Assembly: GCA_910586095.1 (NCBI GenBank) | Contig: CAJUHQ010000010.1 | Coordinates: 23,419 to 53,665, forward strand | Length of the DNA: 30,247 bases | Reading direction: 5' to 3' | Origin: an uncultured Lachnospiraceae bacterium | GTDB lineage: Bacteria > Bacillota > Clostridia > Lachnospirales > Lachnospiraceae | Shown here: in pieces, positions 8,263 through 17,295 of the stretch | Position numbering within the stretch: position 1 is the first letter of the stretch | Layout of the letters: the number at the start of each line of letters is the position of its first letter | Notes under the pieces: model-generated | Told to the model about the DNA's origin: nothing | Databases searched by the model: none | What the model saw: only the letters and a program-made list of their open reading frames with translations | Program-made: the position numbers and the translations under genes

Positions 8263-10101
8263 CTAATCATCTTCTATGTCAGAAAGGAATGATATGGTCC
8301 TATATCCCTTTTGTCTTAACATCTCTAAAACAATTCCCTCATCACTTTTTGCCATCGCAACAATAATTCCATCTTTTTTGCTTACAGGAGCCTCTGATAT
8401 CTCATAAATTTTATGATCTAATACTATATCTTGGTCTTTATGTCCATCCGAGACTAAAAAACCTTTAAAATTCAATTTCCCATCAAATAACTTAGCACAC
8501 TTTTTTCCATATGTTCCTGCACCATATATATATATACTTTCTACTACTTCTGAAAAATTTTTTATTTTCTCTTTACTAAGCATTTCTTCATAAGCGGCTT
8601 CTGTCAAATTCTCACTATAAAACTTTGCTATTTTTTTAACATTACGCCGCCAAAAACTCATTTTATTTTTTATATAACCAGAAGCTACAATACGTTCTGA
8701 ATAATATCCGCATCTTTGCATTAGTAATGGAAGATCATAAGGTATATTCTTTTCAAAAAGCAATAAATTTCTAACCATTTCTAATGCTTCTTTCTTCCCA
8801 TAAAATGAAAATGTACTTCCAAAATCACCATAATTTCTATTCACTTCCACTTTGAAGTTTTTATTATGATATGACTCACAAAGGAATAATGCTCCCAATC
8901 TTTCATTTCTACTTAAATGCCTTACAATTTTCGAAACGTGTACGATACTTTTTACCATGTTTTCTGTCAAATTATAGTATTCTGTCAATAAACTTCTCAT
9001 TTGTTGAATACTTTCCATATATGAATCATTTAAAACACAAATATACTTGTATTTTTTCCATTCAACATATTGATTAAAGAAAAAATAGCGAATACTATCA
9101 TTCACATCCCAAAAAAACTTCACATTTATTTTCAAACTTGAAGAAATCCATTCAGCAATCACTTTGCTTTGCGGAATTTGAGCAAAAAAGTATATAGCTA
9201 ACTCATTTATATTTGTTTCTGTGTCAATTTCCTGTTCGTCAACTATATAATCCAAATGCAAAACTTTATCTAGTTCTTCTAGTCTAATTGTGTTAAGTAA
9301 ATATTGCCAAATTAATGAAACATCATATTGAGTATATTGATGAATATAATTTAAGCAATTAGAGGCCTCTTCCTCACAGGTCAATCGAACAAATTTTTTA
9401 TTATATGTAAATACCTTTTTCTTAATCAATGGACATTTATACAATTTTAGGAGTAAATATGGAGCCTCATATAATGGAATAAATGTATCATTACCAGATT
9501 GGGCATATGCATCCATCCTTACATAAGAGTCGGCTATATATCCTTTATCTGTAAAAAATTTAGTCAATTGATGTTCATACTTATGGATTGCATCACCATA
9601 GGTTCTTATTTCATCAAAAGTCTCCCAAAAATCTCTAAAATCTTTGCTATGCAACATTCTTTTTTTTATAACATAAAAATAGGTTTGCAGATGAAACGGA
9701 ACGATTTCATGATCTTCCTGATATGTTTCTTGTGCTGTAACAGACCAAAAATCACAAATTCTAGTCTCCATAGTTGAGAAAAGCACATTCAAATCAAAAA
9801 TTGGTCCAAAAAAAGTATCATTAAACAATACTAATTCGTCATATATACCTATTTCATCAAATCCAACTTCCTTCTCTAGGACATATTTTAATGCCATAAC
9901 ATCATAGCCCTTGTTTTCGCGAATAAAAACTTCAGCAGCATATGACTTAATTTTGTCAATTGAAGTTAGTGACATTTCACCATTACAAACAATATATAAT
10001 TTATCCAAAAAAGGAAGTAATTTCTTCAATAAATAGATGACATATTCATATATTTCCCCATCTTTACTATAAATTGCCATAATCCCTAATCTGTTCTTCA
10101 T
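8263..10101 (-). CDS. RgpF-like rhamnan/polysaccharide synthesis protein with C-terminal Rossmann-like domain
   Basis: A protein of about 612 residues. Near residue 60 it has the RgpF signature: RENKGYDVMALKYVLEKE followed by YDELVLFNDTFFGPI. RgpF-family proteins (rhamnan synthesis protein F) are glycosyltransferase-like enzymes needed for assembling rhamnose-rich cell-wall polysaccharides in streptococci. The last 90 residues carry the recurrent Rossmann-like accessory domain (IYIYGAGTYGKKCAKLF, GFLVSDG, DGIIVAMAKSDEGI), a fusion not part of classical RgpF. The sugar transferred here is unknown. TTG (10122) and ATG (10113) starts are possible in frame, but ATG at 10101 is preferred because AGGATGGGA lies upstream at usable distance and the protein then begins MKNRLGIMAIYS. 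It starts 26 bases after the glycyl radical enzyme stop. Confidence 0.82.
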   Translation of the reverse strand: MKNRLGIMAIYSKDGEIYEYVIYLLKKLLPFLDKLYIVCNGEMSLTSIDKIKSYAAEVFIRENKGYDVMALKYVLEKEVGFDEIGIYDELVLFNDTFFGPIFDLNVLFSTMETRICDFWSVTAQETYQEDHEIVPFHLQTYFYVIKKRMLHSKDFRDFWETFDEIRTYGDAIHKYEHQLTKFFTDKGYIADSYVRMDAYAQSGNDTFIPLYEAPYLLLKLYKCPLIKKKVFTYNKKFVRLTCEEEASNCLNYIHQYTQYDVSLIWQYLLNTIRLEELDKVLHLDYIVDEQEIDTETNINELAIYFFAQIPQSKVIAEWISSSLKINVKFFWDVNDSIRYFFFNQYVEWKKYKYICVLNDSYMESIQQMRSLLTEYYNLTENMVKSIVHVSKIVRHLSRNERLGALFLCESYHNKNFKVEVNRNYGDFGSTFSFYGKKEALEMVRNLLLFEKNIPYDLPLLMQRCGYYSERIVASGYIKNKMSFWRRNVKKIAKFYSENLTEAAYEEMLSKEKIKNFSEVVESIYIYGAGTYGKKCAKLFDGKLNFKGFLVSDGHKDQDIVLDHKIYEISEAPVSKKDGIIVAMAKSDEGIVLEMLRQKGYRTISFLSDIEDD

Positions 10102-10127
10102 ATGTCTTCCCATCCTATGCAAAACTC

Positions 10128-12239
10128 TTAAGACAATTCTGTTCGTTGAATTATTTCATCCTGTAATGTTTTGCTTAACGCTACAAAATATGCACTATAC
10201 CCAGATACTCTCACAATCAAATCATAATAGTTCTCTGGGGTGGCTTGTGCTTTTAACAGAGTCATTTTATCAATGACATTAAATTGTATCTCCATGCCAC
10301 CATTTGCAAAATATACTTTAACTAAATTTTTTACTGCATTCACATGCCTTTGATTTCTCATAAAATCAGGAGTAAATTTTACGTCCAAAACCATCCCATT
10401 ACCAAACTTATCCATTGGCAGGTCTTTCAAAGAATTTAGTAATGCTGTGGGACCATTTACATCACTTCCCTGTGTTGGCGATAAGGAACTAGCTAAAGCT
10501 GTCCTTGATTTTCTTCCATCCATAGATGCTCCTGTTAATTCTCCCATTGTTCCATGTACTTGTACACTATAAAACCCTGCCTGAAATTTTCCTCCTCTGT
10601 GACACCTCAATTTCCCAATATACTCACAGAGTATTCTTATCAAATTTTCTAGTTTTAGGTCTACAGATTCTATATTATTTCCAAACTTTGGACAAGCAAC
10701 TATCTTATTTCTTAATTCTTCATAACCCTCAAAATTACATTCAAGTATTTTAGGAATTTCTGTAATGTTTACTATTTTTTTCTCAAATACAATATCCTCA
10801 ATTGCTTGTAATGCATTTACAACATTTGCCATTCCAGCATTATTTACTGAAAGATTATTATATTTTGTCCCTCCTGCGGTGACATCCAATCCACTTTCTA
10901 AACAACCTTCCATCAAAGAAGAAATAAATGGTGTTGGCCAATGAAAACTATATATTTTATCTGCATTGTCTATAAATATACAAGCCTTTTCTGTTACATG
11001 TAAAAGTTCTTCCACATACCAATCAAAAAAATCTTTAAAGCTATTAATATCATCTAGTCTATAACTATGTTTTAATGACCATTTTCTGTCAGTAATCAGA
11101 CATGTTCCATTATTTAGCATTAATTCCATAACCTTGAGCCAATTGATTCGTAGTCCTTCTGTATGAGAAAATTCCTGTCCCCCTATCGTTAGTTCTACAC
11201 ATCCTACAACAGAAAAATTCTCTGCATCTTCTCTAGATACACCCGAATTCATCTTAGCTAAAACACAAATCTCATCATTAAAAAGGGAGGGCATACCAAT
11301 ACCTGTACAAATCAATTGAAATGCTTTATCCCATATTTCTTCGGGCATATTATTATGAATCCGTAATGATAACGAAGGCTGTTCTGTCCTCCTCTTTAAT
11401 GTACATTCCATACAAATTTTGGTTAAATCATTACAGACATCCTTTCCTTCATGATCTTTTCCGCCTAAAATTATATTTTGGAAACCATGATCCTGTTGTG
11501 CTAATTTCTTCCACAGCTCCTGCATAATTTCAAATGCCTTATCATATGTAATAATTCCTTTTTCCTTATCCTCCTTGTACCAAGGATAAAGATATTGATC
11601 GATCCTTCCAAGTGATATAACAATTCCTTGTGTATCGTCCTTTGCAAACTCATGCATAAACCATAATAACTGCACTGCCTGATAAAAATTATGTGGAACT
11701 TTATGCGCTATCCATTCACAATTATTTCTAATTTCTTTGTTTCCTTTTCGTTCTGCTTCTTTTGCATATCGCAGTATACATTCCTGTGCAGCTTTCATTA
11801 CAATTAGTTGACTTTTATAAAAATTCAATTTTTCTTTTTGTTCCCTATCACTTCTTATGTATTTTTTTATTTTTTCTATTGTTTTATCAAACCCAGTATT
11901 TAAAAATAAATCATATCCTGGCACAACATGTCCACCTGGACTTCTCACTAAAAGTCCCATATGAATGGCATCCCTGATCTCTAAAAAATCAGTTTTTGAG
12001 CATATTTCACACTGCTGCATTTCTTCAATTTCCCGATATGTTCCTCTGGGATATGGGCTTTTCATACCATTATTCTCTTCCCAATTCCATTTTCCAGCCA
12101 GTATATCAGTATTATTTACTTCAATATCTTTTAATAGCAAATATGCAGCAAAGCAATATGCTTCTCTCAATATAATCGGCATATCGCGTCTGTTTTTATC
12201 TAAAAATTCGGTTATATCTCCACAAATATTTCCATACAT
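10128..12239 (-). CDS. Glycyl radical enzyme, eliminase/dehydratase type, substrate unknown
   Basis: A 703-residue member of the pyruvate formate-lyase superfamily, shorter than most (about 760-850). The active-site thiyl cysteine is C347 in VVGCVELTIGG. The C-x-E form, with E349 two residues later, is that of dehydratases, lyases and decarboxylases and not of pyruvate formate-lyase, which has two adjacent cysteines. The C-terminal radical site is RVSGYSAYFVAL with the glycyl at G680. The dedicated activase lies immediately upstream. Such enzymes are oxygen-sensitive and cytoplasmic. No microcompartment or choline/propanediol genes accompany it; it sits among glycan genes, so a sugar, polyol or their phosphate is the natural guess. 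AAGGAG is 14 bases before ATG 12239, a rather long spacing. Confidence 0.93.
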   Translation of the reverse strand: MYGNICGDITEFLDKNRRDMPIILREAYCFAAYLLLKDIEVNNTDILAGKWNWEENNGMKSPYPRGTYREIEEMQQCEICSKTDFLEIRDAIHMGLLVRSPGGHVVPGYDLFLNTGFDKTIEKIKKYIRSDREQKEKLNFYKSQLIVMKAAQECILRYAKEAERKGNKEIRNNCEWIAHKVPHNFYQAVQLLWFMHEFAKDDTQGIVISLGRIDQYLYPWYKEDKEKGIITYDKAFEIMQELWKKLAQQDHGFQNIILGGKDHEGKDVCNDLTKICMECTLKRRTEQPSLSLRIHNNMPEEIWDKAFQLICTGIGMPSLFNDEICVLAKMNSGVSREDAENFSVVGCVELTIGGQEFSHTEGLRINWLKVMELMLNNGTCLITDRKWSLKHSYRLDDINSFKDFFDWYVEELLHVTEKACIFIDNADKIYSFHWPTPFISSLMEGCLESGLDVTAGGTKYNNLSVNNAGMANVVNALQAIEDIVFEKKIVNITEIPKILECNFEGYEELRNKIVACPKFGNNIESVDLKLENLIRILCEYIGKLRCHRGGKFQAGFYSVQVHGTMGELTGASMDGRKSRTALASSLSPTQGSDVNGPTALLNSLKDLPMDKFGNGMVLDVKFTPDFMRNQRHVNAVKNLVKVYFANGGMEIQFNVIDKMTLLKAQATPENYYDLIVRVSGYSAYFVALSKTLQDEIIQRTELS

Positions 12240-12294
12240 TCTAAATAACTATGCTCCTTTACACAAGTTTATCAATTGAATAATCTTTAATCTT

Positions 12295-13197
12295 TCAATC
12301 CATATATCCTTCCATTATTGATACATCATATTTATTTAATTCTGCAAATATCTTGTCCATATACTCTCTATCTGGAACTTCTACCGAATCATTTAGTTTA
12401 TATTTGTATCCACATAACCTATATTTATAAATTCCCATTTTATGATAAGGTAATAATTCTATATGTTCTATCTGTTTATGATTAAAAAAAGCCCCTACAT
12501 CTCTAATATCATCTAAAGTCATATTGATATTTGGTATTATAGGCAGTCTAATCCAAATTCTCTTTTGCATTTTTATAAGCGCATCTATATTTTGTAGTAT
12601 TTTTTTATTGTCCATACCTGTACAGTCTATATGCTTTTTCCTATCAATTACTTTTATATCAATCAAGAAAACACTGATAAACTCAGCAAGCTTTTCTATC
12701 ATCTCAAATTCATAGTTAAGAGCTGTTTCTATCACTATGTCAACTTTTTTTTCATGCAAAAACTTAAAAATATTCACTAGTTCGCTACTTTGCAATACAG
12801 GTTCTCCTCCTGAAAAAGTTACCCCCCCATCTGACATTTTATAAAAATCTTCATCCTCCATAATAATATCTTCTAACTCACTCTCCAGATATATCTTACT
12901 ATTGGATTTTAGTGCTTTCTGTGCACATACTTCTACACATTTAAAGCAATTCTTACATTTTGTTCTATTTATGATATGTTTCCTATTTTCTATTAAATGA
13001 ACTCCTCTGTCACAGACTACAACACACTTACCACATTTAATACATAATTCATCATCATACAAAAGATTTACTTTCTCAAATGTTTCTGGATTATGACACC
13101 ATATACATCTCATGTTACATCCTGCTAAAAATACCGTAGTTCGTATCCCTGGTCCATCATCTAATGAAAACCGCTGAATATTAGTAACATAAATCAT
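12295..13197 (-). CDS. Glycyl radical enzyme activating enzyme (radical SAM)
   Basis: A 300-residue activase. The opening FSLDDGPGIRTTVFLAGC is the usual signature of the family, and the radical SAM cluster CxxxCxxC is at C27, C31 and C34 (CNMRCIWC). It is followed by an inserted bacterial ferredoxin domain with two C-x2-C-x2-C-x3-C sets (CIKCGKCVVVC and CKNCFKCVEVC), as in activases of eliminase-type glycyl radical enzymes and unlike the short PflA. GGVTFSGGEPVLQ is the SAM-contact motif. It would abstract hydrogen from G680 of the enzyme encoded 55 bases downstream. Its ATG overlaps the stop of the tandem-repeat protein by four bases. Family and role are firm. Confidence 0.95.
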   Translation of the reverse strand: MIYVTNIQRFSLDDGPGIRTTVFLAGCNMRCIWCHNPETFEKVNLLYDDELCIKCGKCVVVCDRGVHLIENRKHIINRTKCKNCFKCVEVCAQKALKSNSKIYLESELEDIIMEDEDFYKMSDGGVTFSGGEPVLQSSELVNIFKFLHEKKVDIVIETALNYEFEMIEKLAEFISVFLIDIKVIDRKKHIDCTGMDNKKILQNIDALIKMQKRIWIRLPIIPNINMTLDDIRDVGAFFNHKQIEHIELLPYHKMGIYKYRLCGYKYKLNDSVEVPDREYMDKIFAELNKYDVSIMEGYMD

Positions 13198-13937
13198 ACA
13201 AACTCCAAATATTGATCTATTTTTTTAATAGTTTCATCAATAATATCTAATCTAACTGTTTCACCACTTGTTTTCTTTTGAAATATATCAACTATATTCT
13301 TTTCATCAAAATATTTTGCTATATTTTTCCTGATGCAATCATAATTGCCCAAATAATTGCTACATAATAAAATAAGAACATTTTCTGAACATACGTTTCT
13401 TAAATCCTCTAAATAAAATTTTTTGTCATCAACAATATAACTTTCCTGTATTTTCAAATCGTTGTTTAAGATGTTTTTTACAAATTTTCCACAACGTCCA
13501 TAAGGATATATTGCAATTTCAGTCCTATGGTCTGCTATAACTTTCTTTATAGTGTCAATCACTTGCTGATGTATAGAATACATTCCACTTCCCATTCCAA
13601 ACAGTTTTATTGTATACTGCGGAAATAAATCTATTATCTTATTACTTTCAAATATTTCAAATACGTTTTTGCGAATTTCTTGGTAGCTATCCTCTTTTGC
13701 ATTGCATATCAGTATATTTATATCATTTTTAGGCAAGTCACATAAGCGTACTATATTGTCCCCAACAACATAGTTATCAACTATACACTCCTCTTGTACG
13801 CCAAATTCATTATTTAAAATCTTTTTTACTTCTCTGCCTAATAAGCCATATGGATAAATTGCAAAATGCTTCCTTGATTGAAGAATAATAACTTCCTTTA
13901 GCTTTTTTATTACATAGTCATATTCATTAACAGTCAT
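13194..13937 (-). CDS. Protein of two tandem Rossmann-like repeats
   Basis: A protein of about 247 residues consisting of two recognisably duplicated units. The first reads AIYPYGLLGREVKKILNN, then EECIVDN, then INILICNAKEDSYQEIRKN. The second reads AIYPYGRCGKFVKNILNN, then ESYIVDD, then VLILLCSNYLGNYDCIRKN. Each unit is the accessory domain also found fused to neighbouring enzymes. No catalytic residues are evident, so the function is unknown; a scaffold or nucleotide/sugar-binding role is speculation. The open frame extends 39 codons farther upstream into the radical SAM gene, but ATG at 13937 has GAGGGATAAG just before it and starts one base after that gene's TAA. Its stop overlaps the activase start (ATGA), so the three genes are translationally coupled. 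Confidence 0.8.
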   Translation of the reverse strand: MTVNEYDYVIKKLKEVIILQSRKHFAIYPYGLLGREVKKILNNEFGVQEECIVDNYVVGDNIVRLCDLPKNDINILICNAKEDSYQEIRKNVFEIFESNKIIDLFPQYTIKLFGMGSGMYSIHQQVIDTIKKVIADHRTEIAIYPYGRCGKFVKNILNNDLKIQESYIVDDKKFYLEDLRNVCSENVLILLCSNYLGNYDCIRKNIAKYFDEKNIVDIFQKKTSGETVRLDIIDETIKKIDQYLEFV

Positions 13938-13938
13938 C

Positions 13939-15096
13939 TTATCCCTCGCATTGTATTGCTGGTAAAACAAAATCCCTATTTTCTTTAGTAAAGCCTCTAC
14001 ACTTTTTACAAAAATTTGTATATCCTTTTGTTGTAAATCCCAATCTAAATTCAATCAATTCCTTTTTACTATCTTGTGTATATGCTCTTAAATCATACAC
14101 TTCCTCTATGTCCTGTTCTCCAGCTATTCCCGCTACTACAGCATATGCTGCATAATTACAGCTATACAATTTTTTGTCTCTTAACTCTTCCCAAGACTGG
14201 CTGCATGCATCTCTATGATTGATTATTTGCTCCTCTTTCATATCTGAAAAATCTGTTCTTTCAGGAGCTAAATCTATCCATGAATCTACTTTATTTATAT
14301 AATATTTGATTCCATATTGTTCCAATTTCTCTATAAGTTCTTCGAAATTTCTGCTATATTCTGGAACTGCCTCCCTATAATCATCAACTGTAATTTCTAC
14401 ATTACATTGGCTCAATTTCTCCAATACTCTATCAGACGGAACCACTGTTCCGTTTGTCACCGTCCTTAATGTGCCAATTTTATCCCTATAATTTGTATCA
14501 ATATAGGATATAATATCTGCTGTATATTGATATAGTAATGGTTCACCTCCACTAACATGGAACAACATAATATAGTCAACACAATCAAAAAACAGGTCAA
14601 TATCTGAAACCAATGAATCCCAATCTCTAGCATAGTATTTTTTAGCATAAGGATTAAAATTAAGACAATGTTTACATTTTAAATTACATATTGTTGCAGG
14701 TAAAAAGGAAATGGACGAAAAAACTACTTTATTATATTTATATACATTATAAACAGATATAAATTCTTCTATAATAAAATAATCTTCATTCTTTTTATAT
14801 CCATTTTGGGTAAGCTGCTCAATTGGCATCACTCTAGCACTTTGTGACATTGTAACAATAATTCCAATGCTGTCTTCTTTTTTTACAGCGTCAAAAGGAA
14901 TACATTCCAATTCATTAATGATGCTTCCTTGCTTCTTTTTATCATTATCAATATAACATATGATATTTATTTCATTTTGAAACATCTTTACAAACTGCGT
15001 ACCATAGTCCCCTGCACCAAATAAATAGTAGCTCTCTTTTGATTTCATCTTTTGGTATGCTTCATCAAACTCATGCCCCTTATTTTTCCACTTCAT
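13939..15096 (-). CDS. Radical SAM protein with N-terminal Rossmann-like domain and SPASM-like C-terminus
   Basis: A 385-residue protein. Residues 1-115 form the recurrent accessory domain (YYLFGAGDYGTQFVKMF, CYIDNDKKK, IGIIVTMSQSARV). A radical SAM core follows, with CxxxCxxC at C137, C141 and C144 (CNLKCKHC) and HVSGGEPLLY as the SAM-binding motif. Cysteines late in the protein (DACSQSW, YSCNYAA, NFCKKCRGF) suggest an auxiliary cluster of SPASM or twitch type. Proteins of this shape occur in polysaccharide clusters, but the reaction is not known. Its stop is one base before the next start and its own ATG overlaps the preceding gene's end by four bases. It is clearly part of the operon and adjoins the glycyl radical pair. 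Confidence 0.87.
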   Translation of the reverse strand: MKWKNKGHEFDEAYQKMKSKESYYLFGAGDYGTQFVKMFQNEINIICYIDNDKKKQGSIINELECIPFDAVKKEDSIGIIVTMSQSARVMPIEQLTQNGYKKNEDYFIIEEFISVYNVYKYNKVVFSSISFLPATICNLKCKHCLNFNPYAKKYYARDWDSLVSDIDLFFDCVDYIMLFHVSGGEPLLYQYTADIISYIDTNYRDKIGTLRTVTNGTVVPSDRVLEKLSQCNVEITVDDYREAVPEYSRNFEELIEKLEQYGIKYYINKVDSWIDLAPERTDFSDMKEEQIINHRDACSQSWEELRDKKLYSCNYAAYAVVAGIAGEQDIEEVYDLRAYTQDSKKELIEFRLGFTTKGYTNFCKKCRGFTKENRDFVLPAIQCEG

Positions 15097-16061
15097 AGCT
15101 TTATTTCTCCTATGTTGCTATTCAAAATATGTCTATATCTTAAAATTCTCTCGTATTCATTGACATTTGTTTCTTCATACTCTGATTGATACTGAAGCAT
15201 TATCTCTTTACATTTTTCAAATACCTCTTTATTATTCTGTCTCAATGCAATTTCAGCAACATTACTTGCATGGTATGCATAAAATCTCTTTACATATTTC
15301 ACCACATACTCATCTATTTCTTTTTTTGTAAACTCGTTAATGATGATCTCATAAGCTTTTAACCAATCTTGTCTATTTTTTAATTTTACAGTATGGCATC
15401 CTGAATCAGCCCTTTGAAAATAATGATAGTATGGTATATCTACATAACATACTCTATTTGTATTCAGTGCAATCTTAGCCAAATACAATACATCCCCACC
15501 CAAACTAAGACTTTCATCAAAAATCATCATATTCCCTGCAGCATCCTGTAATATACTTTTTTTATATAATTTATTCCACATATATGCAAAGCATCTATAA
15601 GAATCTCTTTCATACAAATATCTTAGAAACTGTTCTCTGTCAAAAGGATCATCAGATACTTTTTTTCTATTTCTAACAAGAATAGATTCCTCCCCACGTT
15701 CTATAAACCAGCCTGCTGTGACTAAATCAACTTTTTTAAGCTCCATTGCCATTACAAGTTTTTCATACATATCAAGCTCTATCCAATCATCACAGTCCAA
15801 AAAACCTATATAATCTCCTGTTGCTAATTGCAATCCTGTATTACGCGCAGCACTTTCGCCTCTATTCTCTTGATGAATCACTTTTATATTTGAATAGTTC
15901 TGCTCAAATTCATCTACAATCTTTCCAGAAGCATCTGTTGAACCATCATCAATACAAATAACTTCCATATTCTTATATGTTTGATTCAATGCACTTTGTA
16001 GACAACGTCTAAGATATTTTTCTGTATTATATATTGGTATTATTAAAGAAACCTTTTTCAT
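15093..16061 (-). CDS. Glycosyltransferase family 2
   Basis: A protein of about 322 residues with an unmistakable GT-A family 2 start: KVSLIIPIYNTEKYLRRCLQ, then VICIDDGSTD for nucleotide binding, GESAARNTGL, and YIGFLDCDDWIE carrying the D-x-D metal site. The rest is the variable acceptor region. No membrane helix is seen, so it is a soluble or peripheral enzyme that adds a sugar to the growing glycan on the cytoplasmic side. The frame extends ten codons upstream to TTG 16091, but ATG at 16061 has AGAGGT ten bases before it and aligns with the normal family start. It begins seven bases after the stop of the CDP-glycerol transferase-like gene. Confidence 0.92.
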   Translation of the reverse strand: MKKVSLIIPIYNTEKYLRRCLQSALNQTYKNMEVICIDDGSTDASGKIVDEFEQNYSNIKVIHQENRGESAARNTGLQLATGDYIGFLDCDDWIELDMYEKLVMAMELKKVDLVTAGWFIERGEESILVRNRKKVSDDPFDREQFLRYLYERDSYRCFAYMWNKLYKKSILQDAAGNMMIFDESLSLGGDVLYLAKIALNTNRVCYVDIPYYHYFQRADSGCHTVKLKNRQDWLKAYEIIINEFTKKEIDEYVVKYVKRFYAYHASNVAEIALRQNNKEVFEKCKEIMLQYQSEYEETNVNEYERILRYRHILNSNIGEIKL

Positions 16062-16068
16062 TCTAATG

Positions 16069-17295
16069 TTACCTCTGTATTGCATGTTCAATAAGATTGA
16101 CTATCCGTTCACTTGCTTTTCCGTCCTCTAAAACTTCATGTTTTCTCAAAAATATATCTATATTTCTTTTATATGTTTTATTACAAAATCTTTTGATATG
16201 TTGCATTAATTCATCATTTGTATACGCGGCTGGAAAAGGTAACTTATTGAGATCCCACATTAATTTCCCACGCTCTTCTACATACTTATCTAAATCATCT
16301 GTATATAAAAATACTGGCAGATACATATTAATCGCATCAAAAGCTGAACTAGAATAATCTGTTATAAATACATCTGATGCCGCCAACACTTCATTCATAT
16401 CATCTGCATGACTTACATCAATAATATATTTTGATTTATTTTTTAATGGCATCTCCTTCATCTGTGCTGCTAATTGCGGATGAAGTCTTAATAAAATATA
16501 CCATTCACCACCAAATTTATCCTTTAGTGTCTCTGTTAATAATGTAAAATTCAGAGTAGGTATATCTGCAAAAACCTGTCTCTTTCCATTCTGACTACCT
16601 CCGCGAAAAGTAGGTGCAAACATTACAATTTTTGCATTAACAGGTATTTGATATCGTTCTCTTATTTCCTTATATAATTTTTCTCTTTTCGTATAAAAAA
16701 TGTCACATCTAGGTGATCCTGTTTTTATAATTTTTCCATCATAAAGTAACATTTTTGGATAACGTTTCGTACACCATTTCGAATTTGAAATTACATAGTC
16801 CACAAGCATTGAATCATATCTACTCACCAAATATGCCATTTTAGGAAATAACTTTCCCCTAAATTTTCCTACTGGCTTCATTTCAAGAGCTGCATGCCAT
16901 GTTTGAATATAAAGCTGTCCTTTCCTTTTTGCTGTTCCATACTCTTTCCTACTGTTGTCTATCCATACTTTTGCTGTTGTCAGATGAAACACTCTGTTCA
17001 AAAAAGTATTTTTTACTTTTCTAATTCCTGTTGGAAACTGCTTATTCATATTATTAACAAGCCAAACTATCTCACAATCCGTCTTTCTCTTAAGTATCTC
17101 CTCTGAGATGTATCTTGGGTTACAGCAATATCCTCCATCACCTTCAAACGTAGTAAATACTATTTTTTTCCTATTTACTGGAAAAATCTGCATCATTTTA
17201 TAGAACATATATGTTCTATGTGCCTGCCTTTTCCTTTTGCTTATAGATTTATCTTCTGGTCTGTTTCCCAAAATATTTTTCCTCTTTTCTATCAC
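16069..17295 (-). CDS. CDP-glycerol/CDP-ribitol glycerophosphotransferase-like (TagB/TagF/TarL family)
   Basis: A protein of about 400 residues of the teichoic acid polymerase and primase family. Motifs are KKIVFTTFEGDGGY and NPRYISEEI at the start of the catalytic domain, LYIQTWHAALEMKPVG with the catalytic-region histidine, IVMFAPTFRG, LRLHPQ, and SDVFITDYSSSAFD. These enzymes transfer polyol phosphate from CDP-glycerol or CDP-ribitol onto a lipid-linked acceptor at the inner membrane face. The basic N-terminus (KRKRQAHRTYMFYKMMQIF) resembles the amphipathic membrane-anchoring helix of the family. The start is uncertain: GTG 17295 lacks a ribosome binding site, TTG 17271 has AGAGG nine bases upstream, and ATG 17208 is also possible. 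Any of the first two overlaps the preceding gene, implying coupling. Confidence 0.88.
   Translation of the reverse strand: MIEKRKNILGNRPEDKSISKRKRQAHRTYMFYKMMQIFPVNRKKIVFTTFEGDGGYCCNPRYISEEILKRKTDCEIVWLVNNMNKQFPTGIRKVKNTFLNRVFHLTTAKVWIDNSRKEYGTAKRKGQLYIQTWHAALEMKPVGKFRGKLFPKMAYLVSRYDSMLVDYVISNSKWCTKRYPKMLLYDGKIIKTGSPRCDIFYTKREKLYKEIRERYQIPVNAKIVMFAPTFRGGSQNGKRQVFADIPTLNFTLLTETLKDKFGGEWYILLRLHPQLAAQMKEMPLKNKSKYIIDVSHADDMNEVLAASDVFITDYSSSAFDAINMYLPVFLYTDDLDKYVEERGKLMWDLNKLPFPAAYTNDELMQHIKRFCNKTYKRNIDIFLRKHEVLEDGKASERIVNLIEHAIQR

Noticed and set aside
10128..12239. Choline trimethylamine-lyase, propanediol or glycerol dehydratase assignment for the glycyl radical enzyme
   Set aside because: No microcompartment shell genes or matching catabolic partners are near, the protein is short, and the residues after GCVE (LTIGG) do not let me choose a substrate.
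13938..14054. N-terminal extension of the tandem-repeat protein into the radical SAM gene
   Set aside because: It overlaps a real coding frame by 116 bases, and an ATG with a good GAGGGATAAG Shine-Dalgarno lies at 13937, one base after the upstream stop.
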